From: Phoronis australis
Taxonomy: Eukaryota > Phoronida > Phoronidae
Assembly (NCBI GenBank): GCA_002633005.1
Contig: NMRA01000205.1
Coordinates: forward strand, 483,273-547,272
Reading direction: 5' to 3'
DNA: 64,000 nucleotides
Positions 13,032-23,620 of this stretch are shown piece after piece. Numbering within the stretch: position 1 is the first letter of the stretch; every line of letters begins with the position of its first letter. A program made the position numbers and the translations under genes. Under the pieces are notes generated by a model that did no database searches, was not told where the DNA came from, and saw only the letters and a list, made by a program, of their open reading frames with translations.

Positions 13032-14258
13032 GTGGGAAATCTCATCTGTGATCTCACAGTTAGTTTATCACCTGAAAAATTGGCGACTATTTTTCAGTGA
13101 TAGCTTGGGTTGAACTACTTTTGTTCAAAAGATGTTGACTGTATTACCAAATGTTAAGATGACTACATTCTTAATATATTCAGGATTGGCACAAACTCAT
13201 CGCTCTTCCTAAGAACCACTGATGCTCAATTTTGGACCCTGTTGTCATATCCCGATGTTGTTGGTTGTCCAGCACTGGCTGCCTACCACTGGTTGCATAG
13301 TGAAGCTGAGATCCGATGGATAAAAGCTAATTCTGTGAGTACTAGAAGTCTGAAAAATTCTGTGTTCAAGCAACTCCACAATATTTGCATGCCAAAGGCA
13401 CCATTTACTCACCATTTCAAGAGAAACCTACATTTTATTGTTGGGAATCCATAGAAAATAATGTAACAATCGGCTAGTTTACTCTACCTAGTTCTCAACC
13501 ATGACAGTGCGCACATGCTACGCATGCCAAATTTGACACCGTGGACTATTGTATTTGGTCAGGTTCTTCACCATAATAAGTTACATTCGTATTTCTAAGT
13601 TTGTACCTTTCCACATTACCATGGTACCTTATTTCTCTCATTTTCTGTGACTTTTTCTTTGACAAAAGTTAATTCAAATGCTGATCAATGATTTTAAATG
13701 CGTAACTGCTTCTTTTCATTAGATAACCTTGACTGAAATATGATAGAAGTACAGTTGTACTGTAACTAAAACAAAGTCACATGTGACCCGTGACCGGCAG
13801 CATGATGATCCCAACTTTACCCACTTTTATCATCTGAATTATGGCTGATGTTATGACAGTTAAGGTTATGAAATATGTTGTTTGATGTTCAACTGATCTA
13901 AATAAACCAATTGACATTACCGTTGATTGACCAATCAAGACCAGATGTCAGATATCTACACCAGACTCAACATGGTTTTTAGGGAGGACAACATACGTCA
14001 CCAAATCGCTTCGCGTATCTGTCACCGTGTAAAATTTGCACATTAAAATCGGCAAAAAATCACTCAAAAATGCAATAAATGTGAATAAAAATTACTTCAA
14101 AGTATGAAATAAGACGTTATTTTACTGAAATGTTAGTTTTTTTTCGTCGCAAAATCCGTTTAATAATACTTTGCACGAGTTTTTTGCAGCGACGTGACCG
14201 ACATTTCAAAGCAAAATGGCCGCCGGTAAAAACAACTGGTATTTGTTTTTCAACTCAG

Positions 14259-14332
14259 GAGAAGACTAAACTCTCGAATTTTGGCGTGAAACTTCGTGAA
14301 CTTGTAGAAGAAACCCTTGCGCACGTTATTAC
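14259..14332 (+). other. Possible orphan internal exon (weak)
   Basis: A 74-base segment is bounded by a good polypyrimidine acceptor (TTGTTTTTCAACTCAG, AG at 14257-14258) and a strong donor (AC|GTAAGTAT, GT at 14333). It is open in one frame (LSNFGVKLRELVEETLAHVI) and the predicted peptide has helical character. It resembles no family I know. A short ATG frame starting MAAGKNNW at 14216 overlaps but stops before the donor. Paired splice sites over an open frame arise by chance in 64 kb, so this is a candidate only. Confidence 0.2.
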
Positions 14333-15364
14333 GTAAGTATTTTTCACTTTCGTTGACTTAAAAGTTGAAAAAGTTGCCAGTTCCCGCGACCTTCAACTTT
14401 GACCTGAATTAATTGGTACATTTCCTAATTTGCGCACATAATGAATCCTATTGCGCACTAAAGGGTTCATTAATGAACTATTTCAAACACTTGTTGCAAA
14501 CGGGCCCTTCGTCGATTTCTGACAATCGGGCGTATTTCTGACTCACTTCGTAGTTCCGGGTACTGCCGCTAGGGGTGCTCCTTCGAACCGCGGCGAATTT
14601 TTGGTTCCCAAACTAAAGCATTTCAACTTTTCCTGTTGAAAAGTTAATGTAAAAGAGACCCAAAAAGTAATTTGTCGTTGTGAGAACAATGATTCTCTCA
14701 TTTAAGGTTCTTTTTTCCTATTTTTGCCTCACATTTTTGTAGGTCAGGCCACTAAGACCTGACTTGTTGCCAGACAGGACCACCCATACTGGCCAAGACA
14801 GTTTAGCCAGCATATGTCAAGATAGAAAATGAAAACATTTTAATTTTAGAGTAAACAAATATTACAACTGTTTATTTCTACTCCAGTGCTGTGTTTTCAA
14901 CCAAAAATTTATGTTTACTACCATGAAAAACTATACATGCTATCAATATTTTTTTCTACCATGAATTTAGTTTTTACAAAACAATTCAGAGGTTCGTCTA
15001 GATTGTTATATATCTCAGCCTGGCTTATATCTTTCAGGTAACCCTTGTTGGAAATTGCTGTGGACCAAACCAGTTGTTATTTTCTTCATCATTTTTTTCT
15101 TATAATTTCATTCCTATTTGTCAGTTTACTATATACATATCATCATGTCTCGCATTTCTGTCTCATCACTCTGCCTTTAGGCATAGCTCTTGGTCCAGAT
15201 CCTTCTTCTTTCCTGCTTCTACCGATTCTACTTGCAGTCAACAAGTGAGTTTGGCTCAATACCCACTACAATGAAGATGAGGCTGTGCGCACCTTTCGGG
15301 TGATGGACGATTTTGGTGGTCAAGAGGACCTCGAAGTGCTGGAGCGGTGCTCCATATTGTGTAT

Positions 15365-15592
15365 ATTCCACTGACTTAACAGCCCCCTTCCTGGAGGATG
15401 ATACAACTCTGTGAAGTACTCCACTGACTTAGTGAAAGTGTTTGGCCCCCCTTCCTTGAGGATGCCATAAGTCTGTAAGGCACTCCACTGACTTTCGATA
15501 GTCAGTGAAAGGGTTTGGCCCCTCAAGTTGAAGAGGCCACACTGTCAATAGTCAGTGAAAAGTTTGACCTTCCTTCCTTGAGGATGCCTTGA
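15365..15592 (+). repeat. Minisatellite, about 65-bp unit, 3-4 imperfect copies
   Basis: The unit is built from CTCCACTGACTT, TTTGGCCCC, CCTTCCTTGAGGATGCC and a TCTGTRARGYA tail. Copies start near 15365, 15418, 15484 and 15540. A sub-phrase TAGTCAGTGAAA appears twice in the later copies. Short frames cross it without evidence of coding. Confidence 0.65.
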
Positions 15593-17008
15593 GAACTTTA
15601 TTTATCTGTCCATCATACATACCTTTATGGGTTCATATCAAGACAACTTTGGAAATAAATATTGCAGTTGTCGTTTGCATAGCACTGACTTTCCTGCATG
15701 GCTCAAGACGAGGTCTACATTTTGTTACATTCTTGTGGAAAGTATGTTTAATTTCTATCTACTGTATGAAGCTTGTATTAAAATTTTTTTTTATCATACT
15801 TTTCATCAATACATATTTGAAATGATGTTGTTTATCTTTAATTTTTTTTAAAGTAATGCATTTTGACAAAGTTAAGTCAGTCACAAACTGCATGTCAACA
15901 AAAAAGTCACAAAATAATATCAATAATTTGCCCAACAAATTATCAGATTTCAACTTCCCTGATGAAAAATCTTGAAATGATACTAGCTTATTTTTTTTAT
16001 TTCTTGAGTAATTGTTATTCTATGCCAATTTGAAACGACAAAATTATACGTACTGACTTTTCTTCGTCGGCTTTGTTGACTCTAAGGTCAATATCTTCGC
16101 ACAGGATTGTCCAATCGGAATGTTCTTTTTTGCAAATTATTCATCATAAAATTTTCTTTGAAATGGTGTATAACATGTCTGTCTAGGTTACATAAATTTG
16201 TAACCATAATATTTCAAACTCACAAATTTGATTTGACAGAATTTTTACCAAAAAAATTGACACAAAAACACCATTTTCTCCGGAACCGTAAGTCCGATTT
16301 AAAAATTTTTTGCACCGTTCTTTTAGTTTCGTAGAGAGCTTTCTCGTGATGTATATTACATGCACATTTTCAAAAATTTTTGAAAAATGCTGTCCTCGCT
16401 ATGGCTAGATTTATGGTTTGAGACTAAACGAATATAAAGCCACATCCCCAGTTCACCCATACATAATAATGAGTACTAGAATGACAATCCCACGTTCAAA
16501 AACAGCACTGCAACAGGATGATTCAGCCTGCATCAAGCTAGGTAAATTATTACCTCGCACTTAAGACTGTCAAAATTTACATGTCATGATGAGATTTTCT
16601 ACATTATCGCCCATTACGCTAAAGCCTTCTGAGAACTCAGACAGGTTTACCAATTTAACCTGTCTATTGTATGTGCAGAAACTTAAACTAATGAAGTGAA
16701 AATGTAATTAACAGTCAGCAAGTCAAAGTCATTTAGATGTCGCTTAAAGCTGTTATTTCAGTCAACAGTTTACACATTCTCAAAAATCAAACACTGAATT
16801 GTGTTGATTTATCTTGCTGAAAAACATCAGGCAGGTTGTTTTCTCAAAATTGTTATGCATTTGGCCTGAGTTGATTACCACTGTTTATGACCAGATAAGA
16901 TCACACTTAGTATCAATGCTCCCTGACAAACCCTTAACAATAAATCAAACTTGGACTTGTGTTCTTAGAGCCCACTTGTAAGGCTTTTGACGCAAGAAGT
17001 AAATGCCG

Positions 17009-17172
17009 CTAGTAACTAGTGCTTAGTAACTAGTACTAGTAACTAGTGCTTGGTAGCAAGTACTAGTAGTACTAGTAACTGGTACAAATAACTAGTAACT
17101 AGTACCAGTAACTAGTACTAGTAACTAGTATTATTAAGTAGTACTAGTAACTAGTGCTTAGTAACTAGTACA
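17009..17172. repeat. ACTAGT-rich minisatellite (TAGTAACTAGTAC-type unit)
   Basis: About 164 bases consist of permutations of CTAGTAACTAGTGCTTAGTA and shorter TAGTAC words. Because ACTAGT is its own reverse complement, the array is rich in small palindromes and reads almost the same on both strands. Units vary in length (about 10-22 bases) and carry substitutions such as TTGGTAGCAAG. Confidence 0.85.
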
Positions 17173-20100
17173 AGCAATAAAGTTTATTTAAAGTCGTTTT
17201 TGTAACAATACAACACCAGCACAAGTGCTTTTTGGGACAATTGACTTAATAACGCTAGATAGTTGTGACATATTACTGTCTGGATTTTCACAAGACTATG
17301 GGCTGTAACTGCAAAAATGTTCGTCTGTGACACATAAAACTTAAAATTTTGAAAAAAGTTTTGATTTAGGTGTTAAGTTGTTAAGAAAATAGATAATGAA
17401 TCTTTGTTGTAACCCGTAGGCTTAATGTGGCATATTAGGAAGGAATAATACAAAAACTGAAGACAAAACATACACACACAAAGGCTTGACACAACCAGCC
17501 TGGTGAATGCACCACAACACAAGAAGAGCATAGCCAAGGCCAAATTCCATTATGCTTGGCCTTGGGGGAAGTCTGCGAAGAACCGCCTGCATGAGACCAG
17601 GTTTGGGCAGTAATAGTCACTTAAGTCTTACAGGATCCCGCATGTTGAGAACCAATTTGCTTCACTGAATATGGGACATCAAACTGGTTCTAAAAATGCG
17701 TGACTCTTGTCCATGCAAGCCATGTGCTTTTGGTAGGCGGCTATTGATATTGCCCCAGGTCTGCTACCAGGTCCGGTGATTACAATTGCAATTTTGCATG
17801 GTGATTCAGTCTCTATTCTGAAAACGATCGATGGTGTTTTCAGAAAGAGCTATTACTGTTAAAGCCATAACTAATCCAAAAAATCGACACACTACAAGTG
17901 GCATAAGTTAAAAACTGAACAAAGAAGTTAAGACTCAAACTCACCGAAATGAAATCCTTTCTCCTTCCTCACGACATTCAAATTTCGCATTCGAACTGTT
18001 TACATTGGTCACGGACTTGACGGAAGAAGCTATTGCGCATGTAAGTGTTTTTCTGAGATGTTCGCCAGAGGTCCCTACCTCCCAGCCTTGTCCAGCCACC
18101 CATTCCGTAACGCTAGGACCTCCGACGGTTTGTTGCTGAATGCACGCCCGATTTCAGCTAGAGTTCAGTAACGTTAGGACCTACAATAGAACTTCGCTAA
18201 AAAGAAATACTTCGCGAGATTACGTGTATTTTAAATGAAAACAAGTGATTTTGGTTAGATTTTTCTAGCCACGAGAGAGCAACTGAACTCTGCATGTGCA
18301 AGGGCCCCTCAAAAATTTTCCGGCGTCAGGGTTAAACCGTGGCAACGGACATATGCCGTGGGGCCGGGAACAATTGGGGAGAAACGAAAGAGTGCGAAAA
18401 AGGATAAGAGAGAAAATTCAAGAGAACAGTTTTAAACAACATCCTTATCTATGCATGACTTATCTTTTGAGGACCCTGGCCAGTGCATTTTTGTTGGGGT
18501 CTTCGCTTTTGCAGCACAGGTGGTATAAACTCACTTGAAAACGTTCACGTAATCATTCATGCATGTTTCGAAAAATCAAGAAAATTAGTAAAGCGAAGCT
18601 TTTGGGAAGAGTACTTCTTTAATGGATTTTTAAATTCAATAAGTCAATTTTGCGAATGCAAAACTATATTTTTTTAGAGACCCCTCTCTAGCAAGGGATA
18701 ACGATGACAACTTTCGCTTTATTTTTTCTCACGAAACTGTATACCAATTGAGAACAATTGATAACCTGACAGAAAACATCAATTGCTGCGCATTTCCTGA
18801 TTTTAAAAATATATATATTTTCATATTTAGGTGCCCTGCCCTTGAAGGCGGCAATTGGGCCATTGATGACATTCAAATGGCCACCCTGTATGTGCTTTTA
18901 TGGACAAATTTTAAGGAGCCTCTCACGGAGAGAGGATCCAACGCCGGAATCGATTACCTCCTGTTTTTGTGAAATTGTGCAACCGGCTTCCATGGTGAAG
19001 GTTACTTCCTCTACCGTTTTGTGACCACACGACAGTGCAATGAACTGTCACTCTTTTTTTCAAGTTTAATCATGTTCAGACGGGGCTCTCGCATGGTGGA
19101 GCAATTCGGGGAAATGTCCCTTTGTCCCTCTGTACATGTAAATCCGACACTGCCAAGTATTCACGAAGGAAGTTGAGATTCCAAATCCATCAAAAAAAAA
19201 CATTCGTGGGCAGCAGAGCACTATCAAGACATTCGACCCAAACAACCAAAAAATGTGAAAAATACGATAAGATTGACCGCCGAATTTTGAAGAACGTGAA
19301 GACAACTATAAGGACTGTTTCCGATGGCTAGTTATAAAATAAATCACCGTTTCCCATAGTATCACAAGTTTTAAATTAAAAGTATCTCTTTTGAAGATGG
19401 TTACTATGATTTTCTTGTAAGGAATTCCCACATGTGAAAAACACTGCTGTCTATTTGTGATGACCGTGTACATGTCGAAAGGGGTACCCAAAGAACTCTC
19501 GCAGTCATAAACAATACGTTCAGAGTTTTTTGTCTTTGGAGTTCAAATTTACTTCGTGAACCGTTATAGGTATCTCTGAAATGAACAAAAATACACCTTA
19601 ATACGAATGCCCCATCTCTCATGTTCTACCGTGTACCTGTCAAAAATCTGAGAGCATGCCTGCGGAAATTGCTTATTACACTCCGTTTTGATAAAAAAAT
19701 AGTTGATTTCTAAATTACTTGTTCATGTATCTACGAAGAGTGATAGATTCATAGATGATTTTTGACAATTAGAAGCTAATCTTATAAGAATTGATGATGT
19801 TTCAGTTAATGTAGTTACAGCCTGTATTTGGAAAAGCTCTATAATCCGATCCCCAAATAGTAAAGTACACTTAGACGATTTTTGCCTATCTAAAATAACT
19901 CTCAAAGACATTGGTGAAAAGCTTTACAAATCCTTAAATAAATAAAATTAAACTCATTGCTTGGAAAGGTTGTCTTTGTACTTCGTTGTATTTTTTAGTT
20001 TCCAGTAGTATTGAACAATGGATTTTTGTTCTTCAAACTGAAATGTTTGCTTGCCTGCTTCCCGTGCACGTTATGACTGACACACCCACGTTAAAAATAA

Positions 20101-20732
20101 GATGTAACCCTGCAGGAGGCCAGACCAGAAATCCAGTGATCCACGGGAACAGAACTCCAGGCGTTGAAGTGTGTACATTTTTGGGAAACACTCTGTATCA
20201 TTCTCCCCAACCAACAGAAACTGGACTACCGGTCGTGTTTCAACAAGGAATTTTAAAACCGCCCCAAAGCCACTATACCAGGGACCTCGGTACCTCCTAT
20301 TTTCAAAAAAAAAAAAAATTCAAAGAATGACCATAATGAAATAAAGTTTTCCATGAACTCGATCAGAATCATGAGCAACACGAATCTTGACCTTAGAGAC
20401 AGCCCCAACGGTCGGTACGAGCTGCCTGTCTCAAGTGAATCATAGCTGAGCTGACCAACAACTAGTTTTAGTTCATCGGAAATTTAGTATTTTAACACTG
20501 TTAGATCTCAGCTATAGCTACTTGAGGCAGCTCCTCGCAACCGGTCAGTGTACTTGTCCTAGGCCTATTCTTACTCTCCATGTTGGTTCACGGTCAACTC
20601 TTGATGGCTGCATCTCCGGGATTGTCCCCCACCTAGGGCGGACGAGGGAGATTCGGTACAAATATGGTGCTATCGGGAGCACGAAGGTNNACCCCTCCCC
20701 AATAATTTTTACCTTCCTTCGGGTGTGAACTG

Positions 20733-21350
20733 TTGTATCTTAAACGGAGGAGGCCCGACTTTGATAAGGATCGGGTGGAAGTGGTTACTCACCATAAGTG
20801 TTTGGGTCTCATGGTTTCTCCCAGGTTGGCATGGACTAAAGTGACAACAAACCTTGCTAGACAAGGTAGAAGGCTGCGTCTGCCATTAACAGATGGGGCT
20901 TCCAAGGTTGATCGATGAAGCACTGAGACTAAAATTTCCCAGTGCATCTCTCTTTTGAATTATATTACCGCCACTTGTTCAGTGTTGCTGTGAAATGTGA
21001 GGCTTAAGCAGACAATGAAAAGGTGCATTGGCGCTTTCTGTAAAAGGGTTCAGTCTTTGAGTAGGCGGGAACCGAAAGCTCTATGGCTGCAATTTTATGT
21101 GAATGTGGGAGGTACTGGTCTGTCTGTGTATTAGGTGTTATGTAACAATGATTAAATTTTGGATGTTGTCTGACAAATACTCGAAGGCGGTTTATGACAT
21201 GCTCTAGGCTATACAGGATTAAGTTTCAGTTATAAACATCTTATCGAAATAGGGTTTCCATGAAGTATGGCCACGGTAGTTTGCGAAGAAACCTTTTTGA
21301 TACAGTTTTCATAAGGGATAGGCTTGTTCTTACTCTGAACAGGACAGCGT
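20733..21350 (+). pseudogene. Decayed non-LTR retrotransposon reverse transcriptase (C-terminal part)
   Basis: One frame from 20733 to 21133 reads as the thumb/connection region of LINE-type reverse transcriptases. VEVVTHHKCLGLMVSPRLAW matches the usual (V)xxYLGV-x(6)-W motif. It continues with a basic stretch (ARQGRRLRL), then YITATCSVLL, then KRCIGAFCKRVQSLSR, matching the region that follows in such ORFs. Three in-frame stops occur (20916, after CSVLL, and about 21134). A further block in another frame at 21260-21400 (KYGHGSLRRN...TALLKF) suits the extreme C-terminus. The catalytic FxDD region is absent: upstream lies a 2-base N gap at 20689-20690 and sequence I cannot place. The copy cannot be active. 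The clade (RTE, CR1 or Jockey-like) is not resolvable from this fragment. Confidence 0.55.
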
Positions 21351-23539
21351 TACTAAAATTCAACGGCGATAATACAAGTCTATTTCCATTTTGTAGAAAT
21401 AGGCCCCAAAATCAGGCTTCAGTGTAGGAAGCAGATGGGCAAATGCTAAGGGTCTACCCTCCCCCCAGAAAGGGAGCTTCTTAATATGGAATACTACATA
21501 TAAATAAAAAATTAGAAAAGAGTGACATTCAATTTCATCACCAGATGTCGCTTTAAGGGGTAGCCCATAGACATCCCAATTTATTATGTGATCTCTATGG
21601 GGTGGCCTTTGCATAAAAGTTTGTGCGGTTTGACAGGAACAGGCAAAGAGAGTCAATTTATTCCATGGTGTGCTTCTCCTCCATGAAGAAAGGAAATAAA
21701 AAACAGGAAAGGGTGCCCATGGGTGCCATCAACGCCGGGGTTACTTCCAAGCGCTAGGGTCCCTAAACAGGAAAGGGTGTGTAATTTCAAGAACAAAAAT
21801 GAGCAGCAGTTGATGCAATCAGCAAGGTCCCTCTCCGCCAGATTTCAAATTTATCTCACGTGATATACAATTTCAACAAAAAAACTAGCAGCAGATGACT
21901 CCGTGATCCCTTGCCAAAAAGGGACCCAGGAATAAAGTTTTACATTCAAGTTGACTTCTTGAATTTGAATATCTGAGTCAATTTTCTGCGGAAAATCTGC
22001 GCAGAGTAAGTTTTCTCGGACAGAGTACATTTTCAAGAGCAAAAATTAGGGTCCCTTAACGCAAATGTTGCCAGGAAACTCAAAGGGTAAATCCAGCACT
22101 GGTAGCTGACAAATTTTCTCTTCAAATGTCTCTTTTCTACACGTTTCGCTGTGCCCCTCTGTTTTCGACTGTTCCTTACTCCCGGCCGTACACCTGTGCC
22201 GGTCTCCATGGTTTCACCGTGAAACCTGCAAATGATTGGGGGGGGGGGGGGGNGGGGGGCACGTTCTTCAATTCCGGCCCCCTGCTTCCTACGACTAAGA
22301 GAATATACCGTAGTCATGAATAGGCTGTGCGTGTGCCAGTTTTAGTTCCAGATCCTCGCATCAATTCAAATAGAATTATGAAACTTGAAATAGTGGTAAA
22401 TATTTCACACACGATTTTTCAAACTTAATTCAAACATGTTAGTATGAATGATATTCATTTTCAATATTCGTTTTCAAATTGGAATTTTGAAACCTGGGTA
22501 TTTGTTTTCTTAAAGTGGCACTAAATCCGCTTTCCATCTCAAACACGTCAGTACCATTCAGATTGTTCATTAGTCAAATTAGAAGCGATTTCAGGTCTTC
22601 GAAAGAGCTAACAGTTAGTTATAATTGATGGAGATCAGGCTCTACTAATTTGCTTGTCACGGCGTGTCTCTTTAAGCGCCGAACATTGTCTTAAAATAAC
22701 GAACGGAATGTGCTACGTCTATGTCTTGCCATACCAAGTGCTTCGCCGAATGAAAGAAAAGTCGACAAAGTGGCGAGCAGTTGACAAACCGTTTTTTTTT
22801 TGAAATTAGAAACTAAAGGAAATTATTTGATATCGACAGAAATTCAAAAAGTGTACGGACAAATCTTAAAAATACCCGGTGAACAATTGGATTTCTGTTT
22901 CAGAGACAGAGAACCATTTTGAATAGTAAAATTGTGTCTGTTTTTCACCTTCTGTTCCATTTCAAACAGCAAATGGGATACATCTTCCGTTTGGCGAACC
23001 TAGAATTCAAGTTTCCGTATGGTATTTCAAAAAACTGGGTTCCTTGTGATTTCTGCTCAAGCGTTTCGCATTTCGATCAAGCTAATTTACATGAAGGTGC
23101 ACGTGCCTGTATACTGTACGCGTACACAGTACCTGAGCTTAACTGGTTCGGTATTTTTTCAACTTATTTAGCACACAACATGGCCGACAAAGGATATTAT
23201 TCCATTTTGTCAAATTCCTCCGCAAAAATAAAGATTAAGAAATTTTAGTTCGTTACCAGAATGGTTTCTACTGTGAAGATGCCAAAGAACAACTTTTGTT
23301 AAAATTTGCATTATTTACAGTAAAGTAATTAGCATTTGCAAACGAACAAATGACAATTTTGGCAATTATTTTTGTGCGAAATGTGTCAAGAATTGCCATT
23401 TTTTCTTCCTAGAACAAGGTGTTGTTATAGGGAAAACGCGACTTTCGGTGAAGTGAGTAGTTTCGGGAAATCATCAGATTTTGACCTCAGGAACAAAGTC
23501 CGCCAATAGATGACTCTGCGCTATGTCACAGGTAGATAA
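21351..23539. other. Non-coding; short repeats and an N next to a G run
   Basis: AAACAGGAAAGGGTG occurs twice about 65 bases apart (about 21700 and 21765). A run of 15 G ends in an N at 22253, followed by 6 more G. A minus-orientation TIR-element copy covers 23165-23400. No exon recognised. Confidence 0.5.
23165..23400 (-). mobile_element. TIR element family A, copy 1 (minus orientation)
   Basis: Contains in order TTTAGCACACAACATGGCC, ATTTTGTCAAATTCCTCCGC, TTTACAGTAAAGTAATTAGC and GACAATTTTGGCAATTATTTT. These match the reverse order of forward copies such as 50221-50473. A 109-codon open frame runs across its left edge and is not a gene. Confidence 0.65.
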
Positions 23540-23620
23540 ATCCTGACGGCTTCAGTTGTTACCACCATCTTGTTGTATGTGTGTAGTGTCTTCTGTCTGT
23601 CCCCGTTTATCGTTATATAG
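23540..23620 (+). promoter_or_regulatory. Possible non-coding 5' exon or promoter-proximal segment ending in a strong splice donor
   Basis: The stretch ends at TATATAG|GTAAGTAA, a near-ideal donor with GT at 23621-23622. It is pyrimidine-rich without a long reading frame. The DNA on both sides (about 23440-23850) holds more CpG and GC-rich words than its neighbourhood, for example ACACGCGTGG near 23810. On the + strand this would suit an untranslated first exon, possibly of the CELF gene 37 kb downstream. That link is inference only. A lone donor match could be chance. Confidence 0.25.

Larger units (their letters stand above)
13032..20732. other. Non-coding stretch with minisatellites; no confirmed exon
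   Basis: Contains the weak exon candidate at 14259-14332 and tandem repeats at 15365-15592 and 17009-17172. A repeated phrase GTAACGYTAGGACCT occurs at about 18106 and 18168. The remaining frames are short and unconvincing. NN at 20689-20690 marks an ambiguous join. Confidence 0.5.

Noticed and set aside
17009-17172. Telomere or centromere satellite
   Set aside because: Only about 164 bases and irregular units; fits a local minisatellite.
19066-19305. 79-codon minus frame ending in a phrase with YRGTKGHFPE
   Set aside because: The phrase seemed faintly familiar from repetitive predicted proteins, but I could not name a family or extend the match.
22919-23248. 109-codon plus-strand open frame
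   Set aside because: Its 3' part is a minus-orientation copy of the dispersed TIR element.
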